Assembly: GCF_000756815.1 (NCBI RefSeq) | Contig: NZ_CCVW01000002.1 | Coordinates: 550,157 to 614,156, forward strand | Source of the DNA: Legionella massiliensis | GTDB taxonomy: Bacteria; Pseudomonadota; Gammaproteobacteria; Legionellales; Legionellaceae | DNA length: 64,000 bases | Direction of reading: 5' to 3' | In this document: positions 46,781 through 58,091 of the stretch, piece by piece | Numbering within the stretch: the first letter of the stretch is position 1 | Layout of the letters: each line of letters opens with the position of its first letter | Program-made: the position numbers and the translations under genes | The notes under the pieces: generated by a model | Database searches by the model: none | Told to the model about the DNA's origin: nothing | What the model saw: only the letters and a program-made list of their open reading frames with translations

Positions 46781-46862
46781 CGTCATCCAGAGCGCAGCGA
46801 AGGATCTCCTGAATGTGGCACAGTGCTAATCCCGGAGATCCTTCGCTGCGCTCTGGACGACG
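46781..46862. repeat. 82-bp palindromic repeat, family A
   Basis: An 82-bp hairpin starting CGTCATCCAGAGCGCAGCG and ending CTCTGGACGACG, placed between convergent genes. Its centre (TGAATGTGGCACAGTGCTAATCC) is in the opposite orientation to the copy at 37334. Confidence 0.88.
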
Positions 46863-46868
46863 GGGGCA

Positions 46869-47786
46869 TTAAATATATAAATCACTAGTTCTGAACTTAA
46901 TTTCACCCTCCTCAACCCAAGCTTTAGTGAGTGAATATTCTGGCAATTCAATCCAGGTTGTGCGGTCATTAGTTAAGGGTTCTGAGGCAAATAAAATGTT
47001 GTTTCGTTTGTTTGAACCGTGCATTTTATACATCCCATCATAAATTCCATAAGCTTCACCAAAAGTAACCCAAAGACTATGATATTCAAGAAAAGCTTTA
47101 TGAACGAGGGTTGAACTACAGCCAAAATCAAAGACAAAGCGGGTAACAATCAAGTAGTGTCCATTGGTTACAAAAAGATTGAGTGGAGAAGGCTCTTCAA
47201 TGCCAAGTTTTTGGCGTACTTCCTTTAAGGTTTTAATCGTATTAATAAGCGCTTCAGTCGCTTCATTGAGAGAAATTTCTTGGGTGTAATCCGATAAATA
47301 AGTTAAAAAAAGTGAGTAAACCCACTCGCTATCTGTAGTTCCTTTAATTTGAGATAAAATTTCCGGTTTAATAATCCTGGCAAGAGCCACTTTCATTAAA
47401 GGCATTTGATCAAGTTTGCCATTATGAGCTAGCACAATTTTTGCATTTTCCAACATAAATGGATGAACATTTTGTTCTGAAACCGTTTCACTCGTACTGT
47501 ATTGTACGCCGCGAACATGAGCTAAGAGGCAATTAGTATTTATTTTGTAAGACATTCGATAGAGATTTTTATCGAAAAACGGCAGCTGTGTCGTTTTATA
47601 ATAAAAGGGCTTTTGCGGTTCAGGCGAATTAGGAGACCAAGCACAAAAACCAAGGCCAGCAAGATTCTGAATATGATGCATTAATAATGGCGCATAACTC
47701 TGATGAGCTAAAGAGTTATCTGGACCATAAATTAGATCATAAATCGACACTTCTTGTTTTCCCAAATACATTAGCATTCTACACAT
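46869..47786 (-). CDS. Class II glutamine amidotransferase (EgtC/YafJ-like)
   Basis: A 305-residue Ntn-type amidohydrolase. Met1 is followed by Cys2, which would be the N-terminal nucleophile after Met removal (MCRMLMYLG). Family segments are LLAHVRG and VLAHNGKLDQMP, then GTTDSEWVYSLFL. EgtC-like members remove a gamma-glutamyl group; YafJ members are unassigned. It is the third gene of an operon with a GCS2-type ligase and a CNB protein, 30 bp after the latter, with its own GGAGG ribosome site. The context suggests it trims a gamma-glutamyl compound; this is inference. Confidence 0.85.
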   Translation of the reverse strand: MCRMLMYLGKQEVSIYDLIYGPDNSLAHQSYAPLLMHHIQNLAGLGFCAWSPNSPEPQKPFYYKTTQLPFFDKNLYRMSYKINTNCLLAHVRGVQYSTSETVSEQNVHPFMLENAKIVLAHNGKLDQMPLMKVALARIIKPEILSQIKGTTDSEWVYSLFLTYLSDYTQEISLNEATEALINTIKTLKEVRQKLGIEEPSPLNLFVTNGHYLIVTRFVFDFGCSSTLVHKAFLEYHSLWVTFGEAYGIYDGMYKMHGSNKRNNILFASEPLTNDRTTWIELPEYSLTKAWVEEGEIKFRTSDLYI

Positions 47787-47816
47787 AAGACTACCTCCAT
47801 AATACCGCTTTATGTC

Positions 47817-48824
47817 TCAGGGTATTATGTTGTTGAACTCACTATTTATCCTTAAAAACTGACGATTAACACTATAAACAGAACTAATAATAGCTCGGTT
47901 TATCGATTCACTAATTGTATAAAATATAGCCGGGTTCGCTTGATAAAGCTCCAGATAAACACCCATATCAAGCTCTAAAATTACGCATTTTTCACAGGTG
48001 ACATAATCCGCAACTTGACGAAAGGCAGGGAAAATAAAATTCTGTAAAAATAAATCGCCTACTCCTGAAATAGCTATCGACTTTTTTAATTCATTATTTT
48101 CTTTAATAAAAAACATTACGGCGCCAGAATAAACAATGCCTATTTTATTTAGCTCTTTATTATTAGATAAAAAACGATAGCCCTTTCCATATCCTTTAGC
48201 TTTCATAAGCGACAGCAGTTTTAAAATTTGATTTTCAGTAAGTCGATTAAAAAAACTTAATTTTTGTATGTGATTTAAATCTAATTTATTAATGTCTAAT
48301 TCCTTTATATAGGCATAAGGATTTTCCAGGCTAACCCTATGTTCATAATCTGATTCATCCCTAGGTATGCTATCTAATATTTTCAATATATTGTTAATAT
48401 TTAATATTATTTTATCTGCTGTTTGATGAGCTATTTCCTTTTCAATTTTATAAGAAACATCGGGCTTGGCAGTACGTAACATCTCAAGTAATTTATGATA
48501 AAAAACAATACAACAACAGGGCTCTAAGGCAGCTACTGTTGCAGTAACTAATGTATTTGAAAGAAAGGTTACCTCACCAAAAACCTCATTAGCCCCTAAA
48601 ACTGCTAAACGTTTTTGATAATCACCAGGAAGATTAATATCAACGGATACAAAACCAGAAATAACCAGATATAAATCCCCGCCACGACTACCCTGTGGAA
48701 GGATAATTTCCCCCTTAGCAAATTTTTTTTCTTCCATGTAAGGTAGAATAAATTTAATTTCTTTGGAAGTTAGCCCATTAAAAAATGGTACCTCTTCATA
48801 CTTTATAGCAGGCTTAATTTCCAT
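47817..48824 (-). CDS. Protein with two cyclic-nucleotide-binding-like domains
   Basis: A 335-residue protein without a DNA-binding domain. Domain 1 (~13-130) has the CNB fold sequence FFNGLTSKEIKFIL, FAKGEIILPQG and the cassette VFGEVTFLSNTLVTATVAA. The phosphate-contacting Arg expected before TATV is Val. Domain 2 (~190-310) starts KLSFFNRLTENQILKLL and is more degenerate, with no FGE cassette. A perfect AGGAGG site precedes the ATG. It lies between the GCS2-type and EgtC-like genes. It may sense a ligand and regulate its partners, but the missing Arg makes cAMP binding doubtful. Confidence 0.8.
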   Translation of the reverse strand: MEIKPAIKYEEVPFFNGLTSKEIKFILPYMEEKKFAKGEIILPQGSRGGDLYLVISGFVSVDINLPGDYQKRLAVLGANEVFGEVTFLSNTLVTATVAALEPCCCIVFYHKLLEMLRTAKPDVSYKIEKEIAHQTADKIILNINNILKILDSIPRDESDYEHRVSLENPYAYIKELDINKLDLNHIQKLSFFNRLTENQILKLLSLMKAKGYGKGYRFLSNNKELNKIGIVYSGAVMFFIKENNELKKSIAISGVGDLFLQNFIFPAFRQVADYVTCEKCVILELDMGVYLELYQANPAIFYTISESINRAIISSVYSVNRQFLRINSEFNNIIP

Positions 48825-48833
48825 TTTTACCTC

Positions 48834-50264
48834 CTATATCTTCCATTCTGAAACTGGGATTTCCTGATATTGATTTTCTAAATATGCAGCCATCATATTA
48901 TAAAAATCATTCCCATATTTCTTAATGAATTTACATTGCCAAATACTTCCATTCATCTTGTTGTTTACTCTCCTATCAATTAAGTCGAGATAGAAATTAA
49001 TATCAGCGGCCTGAATATCAAAAATCTGCAAACCTTTTCTTGCTAAAGGGATAAGATTTTTTATTAATTCGCAGGCAGAAACGTCTCCTCCTAAAAACCA
49101 TTTTAGCTGAGCATCTAAACCATAGCGCGCCGCATTAAAAAAATTTTTCCTGGCAAAATGAAAGGGTAGCAAATAATTGATGGGGGTACTTTGTACAGCA
49201 TAGTAATTTAAAAGCCCATAGAAGAAGGCTGCATTGGCAACCATGTCGATAACTGTCGGCCCAGTTGAGGGGCCACGGTGCTCAATACGTAAATAAGGTT
49301 GATTCTGTTCATTAAAATCGATAATAGGACGATTCCATCTATAGACCACGCCATTTTGCCGTCTGACATGAAACATAAATTCCGGAGGAATATTGGGCAC
49401 AACCTCTGGTAACAAACGCGGAAAAAACTGATAGTTTTGCTCAAATAATTCGAAGAAAGAATCGTTCAGATAATTCAGACCAAATAAACAACTTTTAAAC
49501 CCTCTGGCTTTATCAAAATGTTGCAGTGTCTTTACCTGATCAAAGCTAGCAATTCTTGTATCAGACCAGACATGTTTTCCCAAAAGAAAGGGGCTATTAG
49601 ATGCAATTGCCAGCACAGGTGCTGCTATTGCCTGCGCAACATTGTAATAACGCACAGATTGACTTAATCCAATTTGCATATGTGGTTGAAGGGCTGAAAT
49701 TAGCCCATTCATCGCTAAGGATCCTGGTTCTAATCGAAGATTTTCAACCCCTTCAATATTGATGGAAATTGGCTTACCGCCTCGTTGCTCACTCATGCAG
49801 GAATTAATTAGATGATAGCGTTTTTTATCCGTCATAAAATTCAATTGGTGATGTATCTCTGTAGCCGTAGGTAAAGAGCCAATCAAGGCCAAATGGTAGT
49901 TGTTTTTCCTAGCAAGATCGTGACATTTTTTCCAATACTCAAGAATATTTTGATGCAAGCCAGTTAAACAATTCGCAGTAAAATTGAAATGTTCTGTATT
50001 AATTTCAAGCTGTGCTGAACCTACCTCACAAACTAAGTGGGGCTCTGCAACTAACTCAATGAATTTTAAATTGTTTGGTGAGGGAGCATAGTTATTATCG
50101 AGAAGAAAAAACTCAATTTCAGCGCCAATTTCTAACCCTCGTTCAATGAAAATCTTATCGATAAACCAATTTTCAAGCAAAGCCGTTTCTATTAGCAGTC
50201 TTTTATCAAAATCGCTGTAATCTATCGCAGTAGGCCAATCGTTTACTTCTTTATAACTTATCAT
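48834..50264 (-). CDS. GCS2-family glutamate-cysteine-ligase-like enzyme
   Basis: A 476-residue carboxylate-amine ligase of the GCS2/EgtA type. GAEIEFFLLD near residue 48 supplies the conserved Glu metal and ATP ligands. Later segments are EVGSAQLEINTEHFNF, a family hallmark, then MNGLISALQPHMQIGLS and LRIEHRGPSTGPTVIDM, which matches the ligase C-terminal active-site region. It should join a gamma-carboxyl of glutamate to an amine. The amine may be cysteine or something else. It heads the operon with the CNB and EgtC-like genes (9-bp gap). No egtB or egtD is nearby. Confidence 0.8.
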   Translation of the reverse strand: MISYKEVNDWPTAIDYSDFDKRLLIETALLENWFIDKIFIERGLEIGAEIEFFLLDNNYAPSPNNLKFIELVAEPHLVCEVGSAQLEINTEHFNFTANCLTGLHQNILEYWKKCHDLARKNNYHLALIGSLPTATEIHHQLNFMTDKKRYHLINSCMSEQRGGKPISINIEGVENLRLEPGSLAMNGLISALQPHMQIGLSQSVRYYNVAQAIAAPVLAIASNSPFLLGKHVWSDTRIASFDQVKTLQHFDKARGFKSCLFGLNYLNDSFFELFEQNYQFFPRLLPEVVPNIPPEFMFHVRRQNGVVYRWNRPIIDFNEQNQPYLRIEHRGPSTGPTVIDMVANAAFFYGLLNYYAVQSTPINYLLPFHFARKNFFNAARYGLDAQLKWFLGGDVSACELIKNLIPLARKGLQIFDIQAADINFYLDLIDRRVNNKMNGSIWQCKFIKKYGNDFYNMMAAYLENQYQEIPVSEWKI

Positions 50265-50439
50265 AAGCAGAAACTCTTCTATTCAAAGTTTCATATTTTG
50301 AGTGTGGTGCATAAGCAATTCATCGTCAAGCAAAGTTGACTTATAATTGGACAAAAATGCAATAACAGAAAACATGCATCTTGAAGTTAATTGGGTATAT
50401 ACTCTCCGAAATTGAAGGACTATGCCTTAGGAAAGCCTA

Positions 50440-50658
50440 ATGACCAAACCAATCCATTTTGAAAAATCAATGACAGAACTCGAAGAAATTGTTATGCAAT
50501 TGGAAAAAGGGGAATTATCACTGGAAGAATCCCTAAAACAATTTGAAAAAGGCATAAATCTGGCGCGCAAATGCCAAGATGTGTTAAATCAAGCCGAACA
50601 AAAAATTGAAATGTTGGCCGCATCAAACTCTACAAACAGCGAATTTTCTGATGATTAA
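50440..50658 (+). CDS. xseB: Exodeoxyribonuclease VII small subunit
   Basis: A 72-residue subunit of the XseA/XseB nuclease that degrades single-stranded DNA. The family signature [33 protein letters not shown] is seen, followed by [15 protein letters not shown]. Length is normal. It overlaps the ispA start by 8 bp, the usual xseB-ispA arrangement. xseA is not in the window. Confidence 0.95.
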   Translation: MTKPIHFEKSMTELEEIVMQLEKGELSLEESLKQFEKGINLARKCQDVLNQAEQKIEMLAASNSTNSEFSDD

Positions 50659-51535
50659 TCAAACTATTACGAATTATATTAGCCATCACGATGAGGTGCT
50701 TGAACGCTTAGTCAATGAAGCCGACATTCCGGCTGAACGATTAAGAAATGCTATCCTTTATTCACTTTTTCCAGGTGGGAAACGCTTACGACCTATGCTG
50801 GTTTATTTATGTGGCGAAATTCTCGAGGTCCCGCCTAACTGCCTCGATCCGATTGCCGCTGCAATCGAGATAACCCACTGTTACTCCCTGATTCATGACG
50901 ATCTACCAGCGATGGATGATGACGATTTTCGCCGAGGTAAACCCAGTTGTCATAAAGCCTTTGATGAGGCTACAGCTATTTTGGCTGGTGATGGTATGCA
51001 AGCACTGTCGATTGAAATTTTATTGAAGTATCTACCAACCCTCTTAACTTATGCCCAAGTTAATGAGGTATGCCGAGAACTGGTTCATGCCAGTGGAACT
51101 GCCGGCATGGTAAGTGGGCAAAGCCTAGATCTTTCCGAATTAAAAAATCCAGAAATCAATGAAGCACAGCTACGATTAATTCATTCACTGAAAACAGGCA
51201 AATTAATTTCTGCCTGTATCAAAATGGTTATTGCTGCAGCCAGACCGCCCAAACCAGTTTTGGAGACCTTGATTAGCTACGCTAATTATCTGGGGCTGGT
51301 TTTTCAAATGCAGGATGATTATCTAGATCATTATGCTGAGGACGATATTTTAGGTAAGGGGCGCTCCTCTGATCTGGCAAATGAAAAAATTACTTTTGCC
51401 AACCTCTATTCTAAGGCTGAATTGCTTAAACAAATAAACCAACTCTATCAAGCAGCCAAAGAGATACTCTATCCTTTTGGCGAGCAAGCAGCGAATTTAT
51501 TAGCACTGACGGATTATCTTCATAGGCGTACCTAA
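50651..51535 (+). CDS. ispA: Farnesyl diphosphate synthase
   Basis: Makes farnesyl diphosphate from isopentenyl and dimethylallyl/geranyl diphosphate. The first Asp-rich motif is [16 protein letters not shown] and the second is [10 protein letters not shown], both in their family positions. The FPPS start segment [20 protein letters not shown] is present. ATG at 50651 overlaps the xseB stop; an earlier in-frame start inside xseB would give an atypical N-terminus. Length 294 is normal. A dxs gene, often next in other species, does not follow. Confidence 0.94.
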   Translation: MINQTITNYISHHDEVLERLVNEADIPAERLRNAILYSLFPGGKRLRPMLVYLCGEILEVPPNCLDPIAAAIEITHCYSLIHDDLPAMDDDDFRRGKPSCHKAFDEATAILAGDGMQALSIEILLKYLPTLLTYAQVNEVCRELVHASGTAGMVSGQSLDLSELKNPEINEAQLRLIHSLKTGKLISACIKMVIAAARPPKPVLETLISYANYLGLVFQMQDDYLDHYAEDDILGKGRSSDLANEKITFANLYSKAELLKQINQLYQAAKEILYPFGEQAANLLALTDYLHRRT

Positions 51536-51549
51536 TAGCCTCTACATTA

Positions 51550-51631
51550 TGTCATCCAGAGCGCAGCGAAGGATCTCCGGGATTAGCACGGTTCCACAAC
51601 CAGGAGATCCTTCGCTGCGCTCTGGATGACG
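51550..51631. repeat. 82-bp palindromic repeat, family A
   Basis: The hairpin from GTCATCCAGAGCGCAGCG (51551) to CTCTGGATGAC lies 14 bp after ispA. The two 29-bp arms are nearly perfect complements. Only the first base differs from the C normally at the element end. Confidence 0.88.
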
Positions 51632-51758
51632 GGCGTTAGTGGGATAGGGCAGACTCTTCTCTGTGGCTCTTAGGCCCCAAAATGGTTAAGAAGATATCTT
51701 CCATCACTTATGGCATAATAACCACTTCAACTCTGTAGATTAATTAGCTGGAAAATCA

Positions 51759-52553
51759 ATGAACTACATGAATCTCAACTATTTTCTTCATCCTGATAAA
51801 GCACTAAATGGTTTCTATGCTTTATGTCTCTTTGTACTTGGCTTTATTTTCGCTAAAAGACTAAGCAACGTTATTGAGAGAGTCTTATCTAAACGTGTCT
51901 CACGCCATCATACTATGCTAATCAAACGCACTGTTTTTTATGGTATTTTTATCGTTTTTAGCGTAACGAGCTTACAGCATTTAGGTTTCAAACTCAGTGT
52001 TTTATTAGGTGCTGCCGGAGTATTTACCGTTGCTCTCAGTTTCGCTTCACAGACAGCTGCGTCGAACTTAATAAGCGGGATTTTTCTTCTCTTTGAACAT
52101 CCCTTTAAGGTTGGCGATACTGTAGAAATAAAGGGGATCAATGGTGTTGTTGACTCTATCGATTTACTCTCAACCAAGTTAAAAACCTCTGATAATAAGC
52201 TAGTCCGAATCCCCAATGAAGCGATGATTAAATCAGAGATCACTAATTTAAGTTATTTCGCAACTCGACGCCTTGATTTAATTATTGCCATTGCTTATAG
52301 CTGCGATATCGTTAAGGTGAAGGCAGTTTTGTTGGACCTTGCTGATCATTGCGAACATGTTTTGAAGGACCCAGAGCCCAATGTCACCATTAATAATTTC
52401 GCCAACTCGGCTGTGGAACTCAAATTCATGGTTTGGACAACTACAACCGAGATAAATTCAACCCGTAACCATTTACAAGAAATGATAAAAGAACGTTTTG
52501 ATAGGGAAGGCATTGAGGCTCCTCCTCCACAAGTTACGGTACAACGAGTATAA
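51759..52553 (+). CDS. Small-conductance mechanosensitive channel (MscS family)
   Basis: A 264-residue inner-membrane channel that opens under hypo-osmotic tension. Three N-terminal helices are visible: YALCLFVLGFIFAKRL, GIFIVFSVTSLQHLGF, and the pore helix VLLGAAGVFTVALSFASQTAASNLISGIFLLFEHPF with Ala/Gly spacing typical of TM3. The beta domain follows (VGDTVEIKGINGVV). The C-terminus has VTINNFANSAVELKF. ATG at 51759 is used; 51768 is an alternative. Confidence 0.92.
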   Translation: MNYMNLNYFLHPDKALNGFYALCLFVLGFIFAKRLSNVIERVLSKRVSRHHTMLIKRTVFYGIFIVFSVTSLQHLGFKLSVLLGAAGVFTVALSFASQTAASNLISGIFLLFEHPFKVGDTVEIKGINGVVDSIDLLSTKLKTSDNKLVRIPNEAMIKSEITNLSYFATRRLDLIIAIAYSCDIVKVKAVLLDLADHCEHVLKDPEPNVTINNFANSAVELKFMVWTTTTEINSTRNHLQEMIKERFDREGIEAPPPQVTVQRV

Positions 52554-52556
52554 GAT

Positions 52557-53521
52557 ATGGATCCTATTACCCACGCAGCCTTGGGTGCAGCCGCAGCTGA
52601 GGCTATTTTGTTCAAGCGAGATAAACAGGGTAGATCTAGTGTTTGGCTTGTGGGCGCTTTGGCTGCAATGGCACCTGATTTGGATATCTTTATTAATTCA
52701 AATACAGATCCCATGTTAGCGCTCTTGTTCCATCGTAATTTCACTCACTCCCTAACCTTCATCCCTCTAGGTGCAGCGCTGGTTACCTTGGGGCTTATGC
52801 TTTTTAAACGCTTTCGTAAGAATCCCTGGTTGACCTTTTTGGCAGCGCTTATTGGTTATGCGACGCATGGATTACTCGATGCCTGTACCAGCTATGGGAC
52901 GATGTTATTCTGGCCATTCTCCGAGACCAGAGTCAGTTGGGATATTATTGCAATTATCGACCCGCGCTTTACCACTCCCTTAGTGCTTGGTACTGCCTGG
53001 ACGGTTATCAATAAAAAACGCTTAGGTGTGTTTGTTGGCCTTAGCCTAGCTGGTTTATTCATGCTTTTTAATATTTATCAACACAGCCGGGCAATGTCGG
53101 TTGCCAATACCTACGCACAAGAGCAGCATCTAGCAACTAATGAATTTCGTGTCTTCCCCTATTTAGCAAGCTCAACGCTTTGGCGCTCCGCTATTATTTC
53201 CAATAACCAGATTTATGTAGCCGATATACTTACTCCTTTGTTCAAGAAAAATCAGCTAAGCTCAGTTGGAGTATTTCCTCTCTTTCGCCAGCAACAACTG
53301 CCAGCCGAAGTGATGCAATCCCATAGCCAATTACACGATTTCACAATCTTTAACTGGTTTTGTGATGGCTATGTTATCTTAGCTCATCAGAATCCTTTGA
53401 TCCTTGTTGATGGGCGTTATCTCATTAACAAAAATCCAACTATTGCTCTTTGGGGGATTCAATTTGTACCTGGGCAACCCCATGTATCATCATTTAGTCT
53501 TATCAAACTAGGAATTTCAAA

Positions 53522-53525
<4 letters not shown>
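52557..53525 (+). CDS. Membrane-bound metal-dependent hydrolase (YdjM/DUF457-like)
   Basis: A 322-residue multi-pass protein of the YdjM-like metal-dependent hydrolase group. MDPITHAALGAAAA at the start, APDLDI and FHRNFTHSLTF provide the His and Asp residues typical of the family, and HGLLDACTSYG supplies another HxxxD. Several helices follow (LGVFVGLSLAGLFMLFNIY), then a soluble C-terminal domain of ~130 residues. It starts 3 bp after mscS and overlaps cinA by 4 bp, so the three genes form an operon. The substrate is unknown. Confidence 0.8.
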
Positions 53526-55612
<2,087 letters not shown>

Positions 55613-55655
55613 TTAACTCTTTGGACTAAAAAAAGTAATAGGTCACCTCCATCCC

Positions 55656-55742
55656 GAATTCCCGCGGCTTGACCGTGAGATCTATGGGCTCAGAGTGAAG
55701 AGCGTCTAACCAGCGGATCCCGCAGTCAAGCCCCGGGAATTC
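55656..55742. repeat. Palindromic repeat, family B, with TAATAGGTCA flanks
   Basis: An 87-bp element from GAATTCCCGCGGCTTGACCG to CAAGCCCCGGGAATTC. Outside it, TAATAGGTCA (55636-55645) and its perfect inverse TGACCTATTA (55760-55769) enclose the element. The same flank pair encloses the family A element at 59257. Confidence 0.8.
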
Positions 55743-55770
55743 AATACTAGCGCGGGGGCTGACCTATTAC

Positions 55771-55796
55771 AAAAAAAAGCCCCGGATACTGGGGCT
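55771..55796 (-). terminator. Rho-independent terminator of rplU-rpmA
   Basis: On the minus strand GCCCC-AGTATCC-GGGGC is followed directly by TTTTTTTT, about 50 nt after the rpmA stop. This is a textbook terminator shape. Confidence 0.9.
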
Positions 55797-55845
55797 AATG
55801 AATAGTTCTAAAAAGACATTCCCGCATAGGCCGGAGCTGCTTTTA

Positions 55846-56109
55846 TTAATTTTCTACTGCTTTAATCGTTACGTATTTACGGTTTTTCGCACCCTTAATA
55901 GTGAAGTGTACGATCCCGCTAACCAAAGCATATAAGGTGTGATCACGGCCACAGCCAACACCTTCACCAGGATGAAAACGAGTACCACGTTGGCGAACGA
56001 TAATTTCACCAGCATTGACTAACTGACCACCATAGCGCTTAACACCAAGGAACTTAGGATTCGAGTCGCGGCCGTTTCGTGTACTACCACCTGCTTTCTT
56101 ATGAGCCAT
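55846..56109 (-). CDS. rpmA: 50S ribosomal protein L27
   Basis: An 87-residue large-subunit protein at the peptidyl-transferase region. [29 protein letters not shown] is the L27 signature, with [15 protein letters not shown] later. It lies 12 bp after rplU as in most bacteria. A terminator follows. Confidence 0.97.
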   Translation of the reverse strand: MAHKKAGGSTRNGRDSNPKFLGVKRYGGQLVNAGEIIVRQRGTRFHPGEGVGCGRDHTLYALVSGIVHFTIKGAKNRKYVTIKAVEN

Positions 56110-56121
56110 TTCTTTCCCCTC

Positions 56122-56433
56122 TTACTTACCAATCGCAGTAATTTTTACTTGCGTATAATATTGTCGATGACCCATTTGTTTCATGTGGTGCTTACGACGA
56201 CGGAATTTGATAATTTTGATTTTCTTGTGACGGCCATGCTCAATAACCTCGGCTTTCACTGCTGTCTTAGCAATAAAGGGTGTACCCCAGGTGATCTTAT
56301 CGCCATCAGCAATCATGAGTACTTCAGAGAAGCTAACTTCGTTGCCAACTTCATCAGGCAGTAATTCTAATTTGATAACATCGCCTTCTTTTACGCGGTA
56401 TTGCTTACCGCCCGTTTTAATCACAGCGTACAT
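56122..56433 (-). CDS. rplU: 50S ribosomal protein L21
   Basis: A 103-residue 23S rRNA-binding protein. MYAVIKTGGKQYRVKEGD is the conserved start, and KKIKIIKFRRRKHHMKQMGHRQ the conserved basic end. ATG at 56433 has GGAG upstream and matches the family start; the longer in-frame ORF begins 11 codons earlier and is not used. It heads the rplU-rpmA operon and is divergent from rplY. Confidence 0.97.
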   Translation of the reverse strand: MYAVIKTGGKQYRVKEGDVIKLELLPDEVGNEVSFSEVLMIADGDKITWGTPFIAKTAVKAEVIEHGRHKKIKIIKFRRRKHHMKQMGHRQYYTQVKITAIGK

Positions 56434-56790
56434 AGCTATTCTCCAACTCGCCTGAATGGCTTTCACAAATTTAACAAAGTGGCATATTCTATGAGATTAC
56501 GGCAACGACTTCAAGTTGATTTTAAAATATACTCAAGTAACTTCAAGATGCATGGTTCTAGGCAGCTTAATTTTTTCATTCAAAATAATTCTAAAAGCGA
56601 GTAATAGACTATTCATATTGTGAGTTTTTAGAGTTATTTTGAACGAAAAAAGCACAAGCTCAAACTTAGCATTTCCAATAAACTAGGGTATGTTGTATAC
56701 TTCGCCACCCTTTCCGAGATTTCGGAGTTTTGTCCTGGTCGCGGGCGAAGCTAGGGAAAAACTGATCCTAACTAAATTATGGAGACTTAG
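56434..56790. promoter_or_regulatory. Divergent rplU/rplY control region
   Basis: This 357-bp gap has no gene. Toward rplY a promoter is proposed at TTTCCA (56672-56677), 18 bp, TATACT (56696-56701), giving a leader of ~85 nt that contains the small stem TCCGAGATTTCGGA. The leader is GC-richer than its surroundings, so it may be structured, for example for ribosomal-protein control. The rplU promoter must lie in the first 200 bp; no clear boxes were found. Confidence 0.4.
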
Positions 56791-57453
56791 ATGTCAACAA
56801 TCGTTTTAGAAGCTGAGTCGAGAAAAGATATAGGGAAAGGTGCGAGCCGCCGCCTACGTCGTCTTGAAAACAAAGTACCTGCAGTCATTTATGGCGGCGG
56901 TAAGAAACCACAATCTGTCCACTTATTACATAATAAGGTTGTCAAAGCCCTGGAAAACGAAAGCATTTATTCCAGCGTATTTGATCTAATGGTTGATGGC
57001 AAAGCACAGCATGTCATATTAAAGGATCTGCAACGCCACCCTTATAAGCCTGTAATTCTACATATGGATCTGCAACGTGTTGATGGAAAAGATGTGTTGG
57101 TAAAACATATTCCTCTGCATTTTACCAATGAGCAAAACTCTAAAGGTATAAAAGCGGGTGGTATTATCAACCACACAATGAACCAAGTTGAAGTTCGTTG
57201 CCAAGCGAAAAATCTGCCAGAGTTTATTGAAGTCGATATGACTAATGTTCAATTAGATGATGTTGTTCACTTATCTAACCTGAAACTTCCAAAAGGCGTT
57301 GAACTGACTATCGATGTTAAAGATGGCAGCCATGACTTACCTGTAGTGAGTATTCATGCTCCTAAAGTTAGTGCCAGCGAGGAAGAAGAGACTGCTGCTC
57401 CAGCCCCTGCTCCTGAGGTTGAAGCAACTAAAGAAGTGAAAGGCGAAGAGTAA
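56791..57453 (+). CDS. rplY: 50S ribosomal protein L25/Ctc
   Basis: A 220-residue 5S rRNA-binding protein with the long CTC form: an N-terminal L25 domain (EAESRKDIGKGASRRLRRLENKVPAVIYGGG) and a C-terminal TL5 domain (LKLPKGVELTIDV). An acidic Ala/Pro/Glu-rich tail ends the protein. It is followed by pth and ychF, the common gammaproteobacterial order. Confidence 0.95.
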   Translation: MSTIVLEAESRKDIGKGASRRLRRLENKVPAVIYGGGKKPQSVHLLHNKVVKALENESIYSSVFDLMVDGKAQHVILKDLQRHPYKPVILHMDLQRVDGKDVLVKHIPLHFTNEQNSKGIKAGGIINHTMNQVEVRCQAKNLPEFIEVDMTNVQLDDVVHLSNLKLPKGVELTIDVKDGSHDLPVVSIHAPKVSASEEEETAAPAPAPEVEATKEVKGEE

Positions 57454-57463
57454 AGCAACTGTA

Positions 57464-57483
57464 GGTTGGGCTTCGGCCCAACT
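57464..57483 (+). terminator. UUCG hairpin after rplY
   Basis: GTTGGGC-TTCG-GCCCAAC is a perfect stem capped by a stable UUCG tetraloop, 11 nt after the rplY stop. No T-tract follows, so it may stabilise or partly attenuate the transcript rather than end it. Confidence 0.6.
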
Positions 57484-57508
57484 AACCTTCCTATATGAGC
57501 TCTCATTC

Positions 57509-58078
57509 ATGGCGATAAAACTTATCATCGGGCTACGTAACCCCGGTTCAGCCTATGAACATACCCGACATAATGCAGGTGGATGGCTAGTTGAAGCACT
57601 TACTCAGCGCCACAACGCCTCTTTTAAGGCCGACAAGAAGTTGCATGGTGAATTGGCTTCTTTTGATATAGATCACCATAGCTGCAAGACCTTGCTACCC
57701 CTGACATTTATGAACCATAGTGGCTTACCAACACGGGAAGTCAGCCAATTTTATCGTATTAAACCCGAAGAGATTCTAGTCGTTCATGACGAATTGGATC
57801 TGCCGGCTGGCCGTATAAAAATAAAAACAGGCGGTGGCCACGGGGGACATAATGGTTTAAGAGATATTATTCATCAAATAGGCAGTGCTGAGTTTCACCG
57901 TTTACGAGTGGGCATTGGTCATCCTGGACATAAGGATTTAGTATTAAATTATGTTTTGGGGAAACCGACCCAGCATGAGAGACAATTGATATTTGATGCT
58001 ATCGATCGTGGAGTTGCAGTGATTGCAACCGCAGTTACCGGCAATATAGCCGGTGCTATGAATATATTGAATAGTTAA
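57509..58078 (+). CDS. pth: Peptidyl-tRNA hydrolase
   Basis: Frees tRNA from prematurely released peptidyl-tRNA. A 189-residue monomer. [22 protein letters not shown] includes the catalytic His (of TRHNAG). Other motifs are [11 protein letters not shown] with the conserved Asn, and [26 protein letters not shown] with the Asp. Length is normal. Between rplY and ychF in one presumed transcript. Confidence 0.96.
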   Translation: MAIKLIIGLRNPGSAYEHTRHNAGGWLVEALTQRHNASFKADKKLHGELASFDIDHHSCKTLLPLTFMNHSGLPTREVSQFYRIKPEEILVVHDELDLPAGRIKIKTGGGHGGHNGLRDIIHQIGSAEFHRLRVGIGHPGHKDLVLNYVLGKPTQHERQLIFDAIDRGVAVIATAVTGNIAGAMNILNS

Positions 58079-58091
58079 AGAGAGGTGCCTG

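Noticed and set aside
48834-50264. Calling the GCS2-type gene gshA or egtA
   Set aside because: The family is clear, but the amine substrate is not, and no ergothioneine partner other than the EgtC-like protein is nearby.
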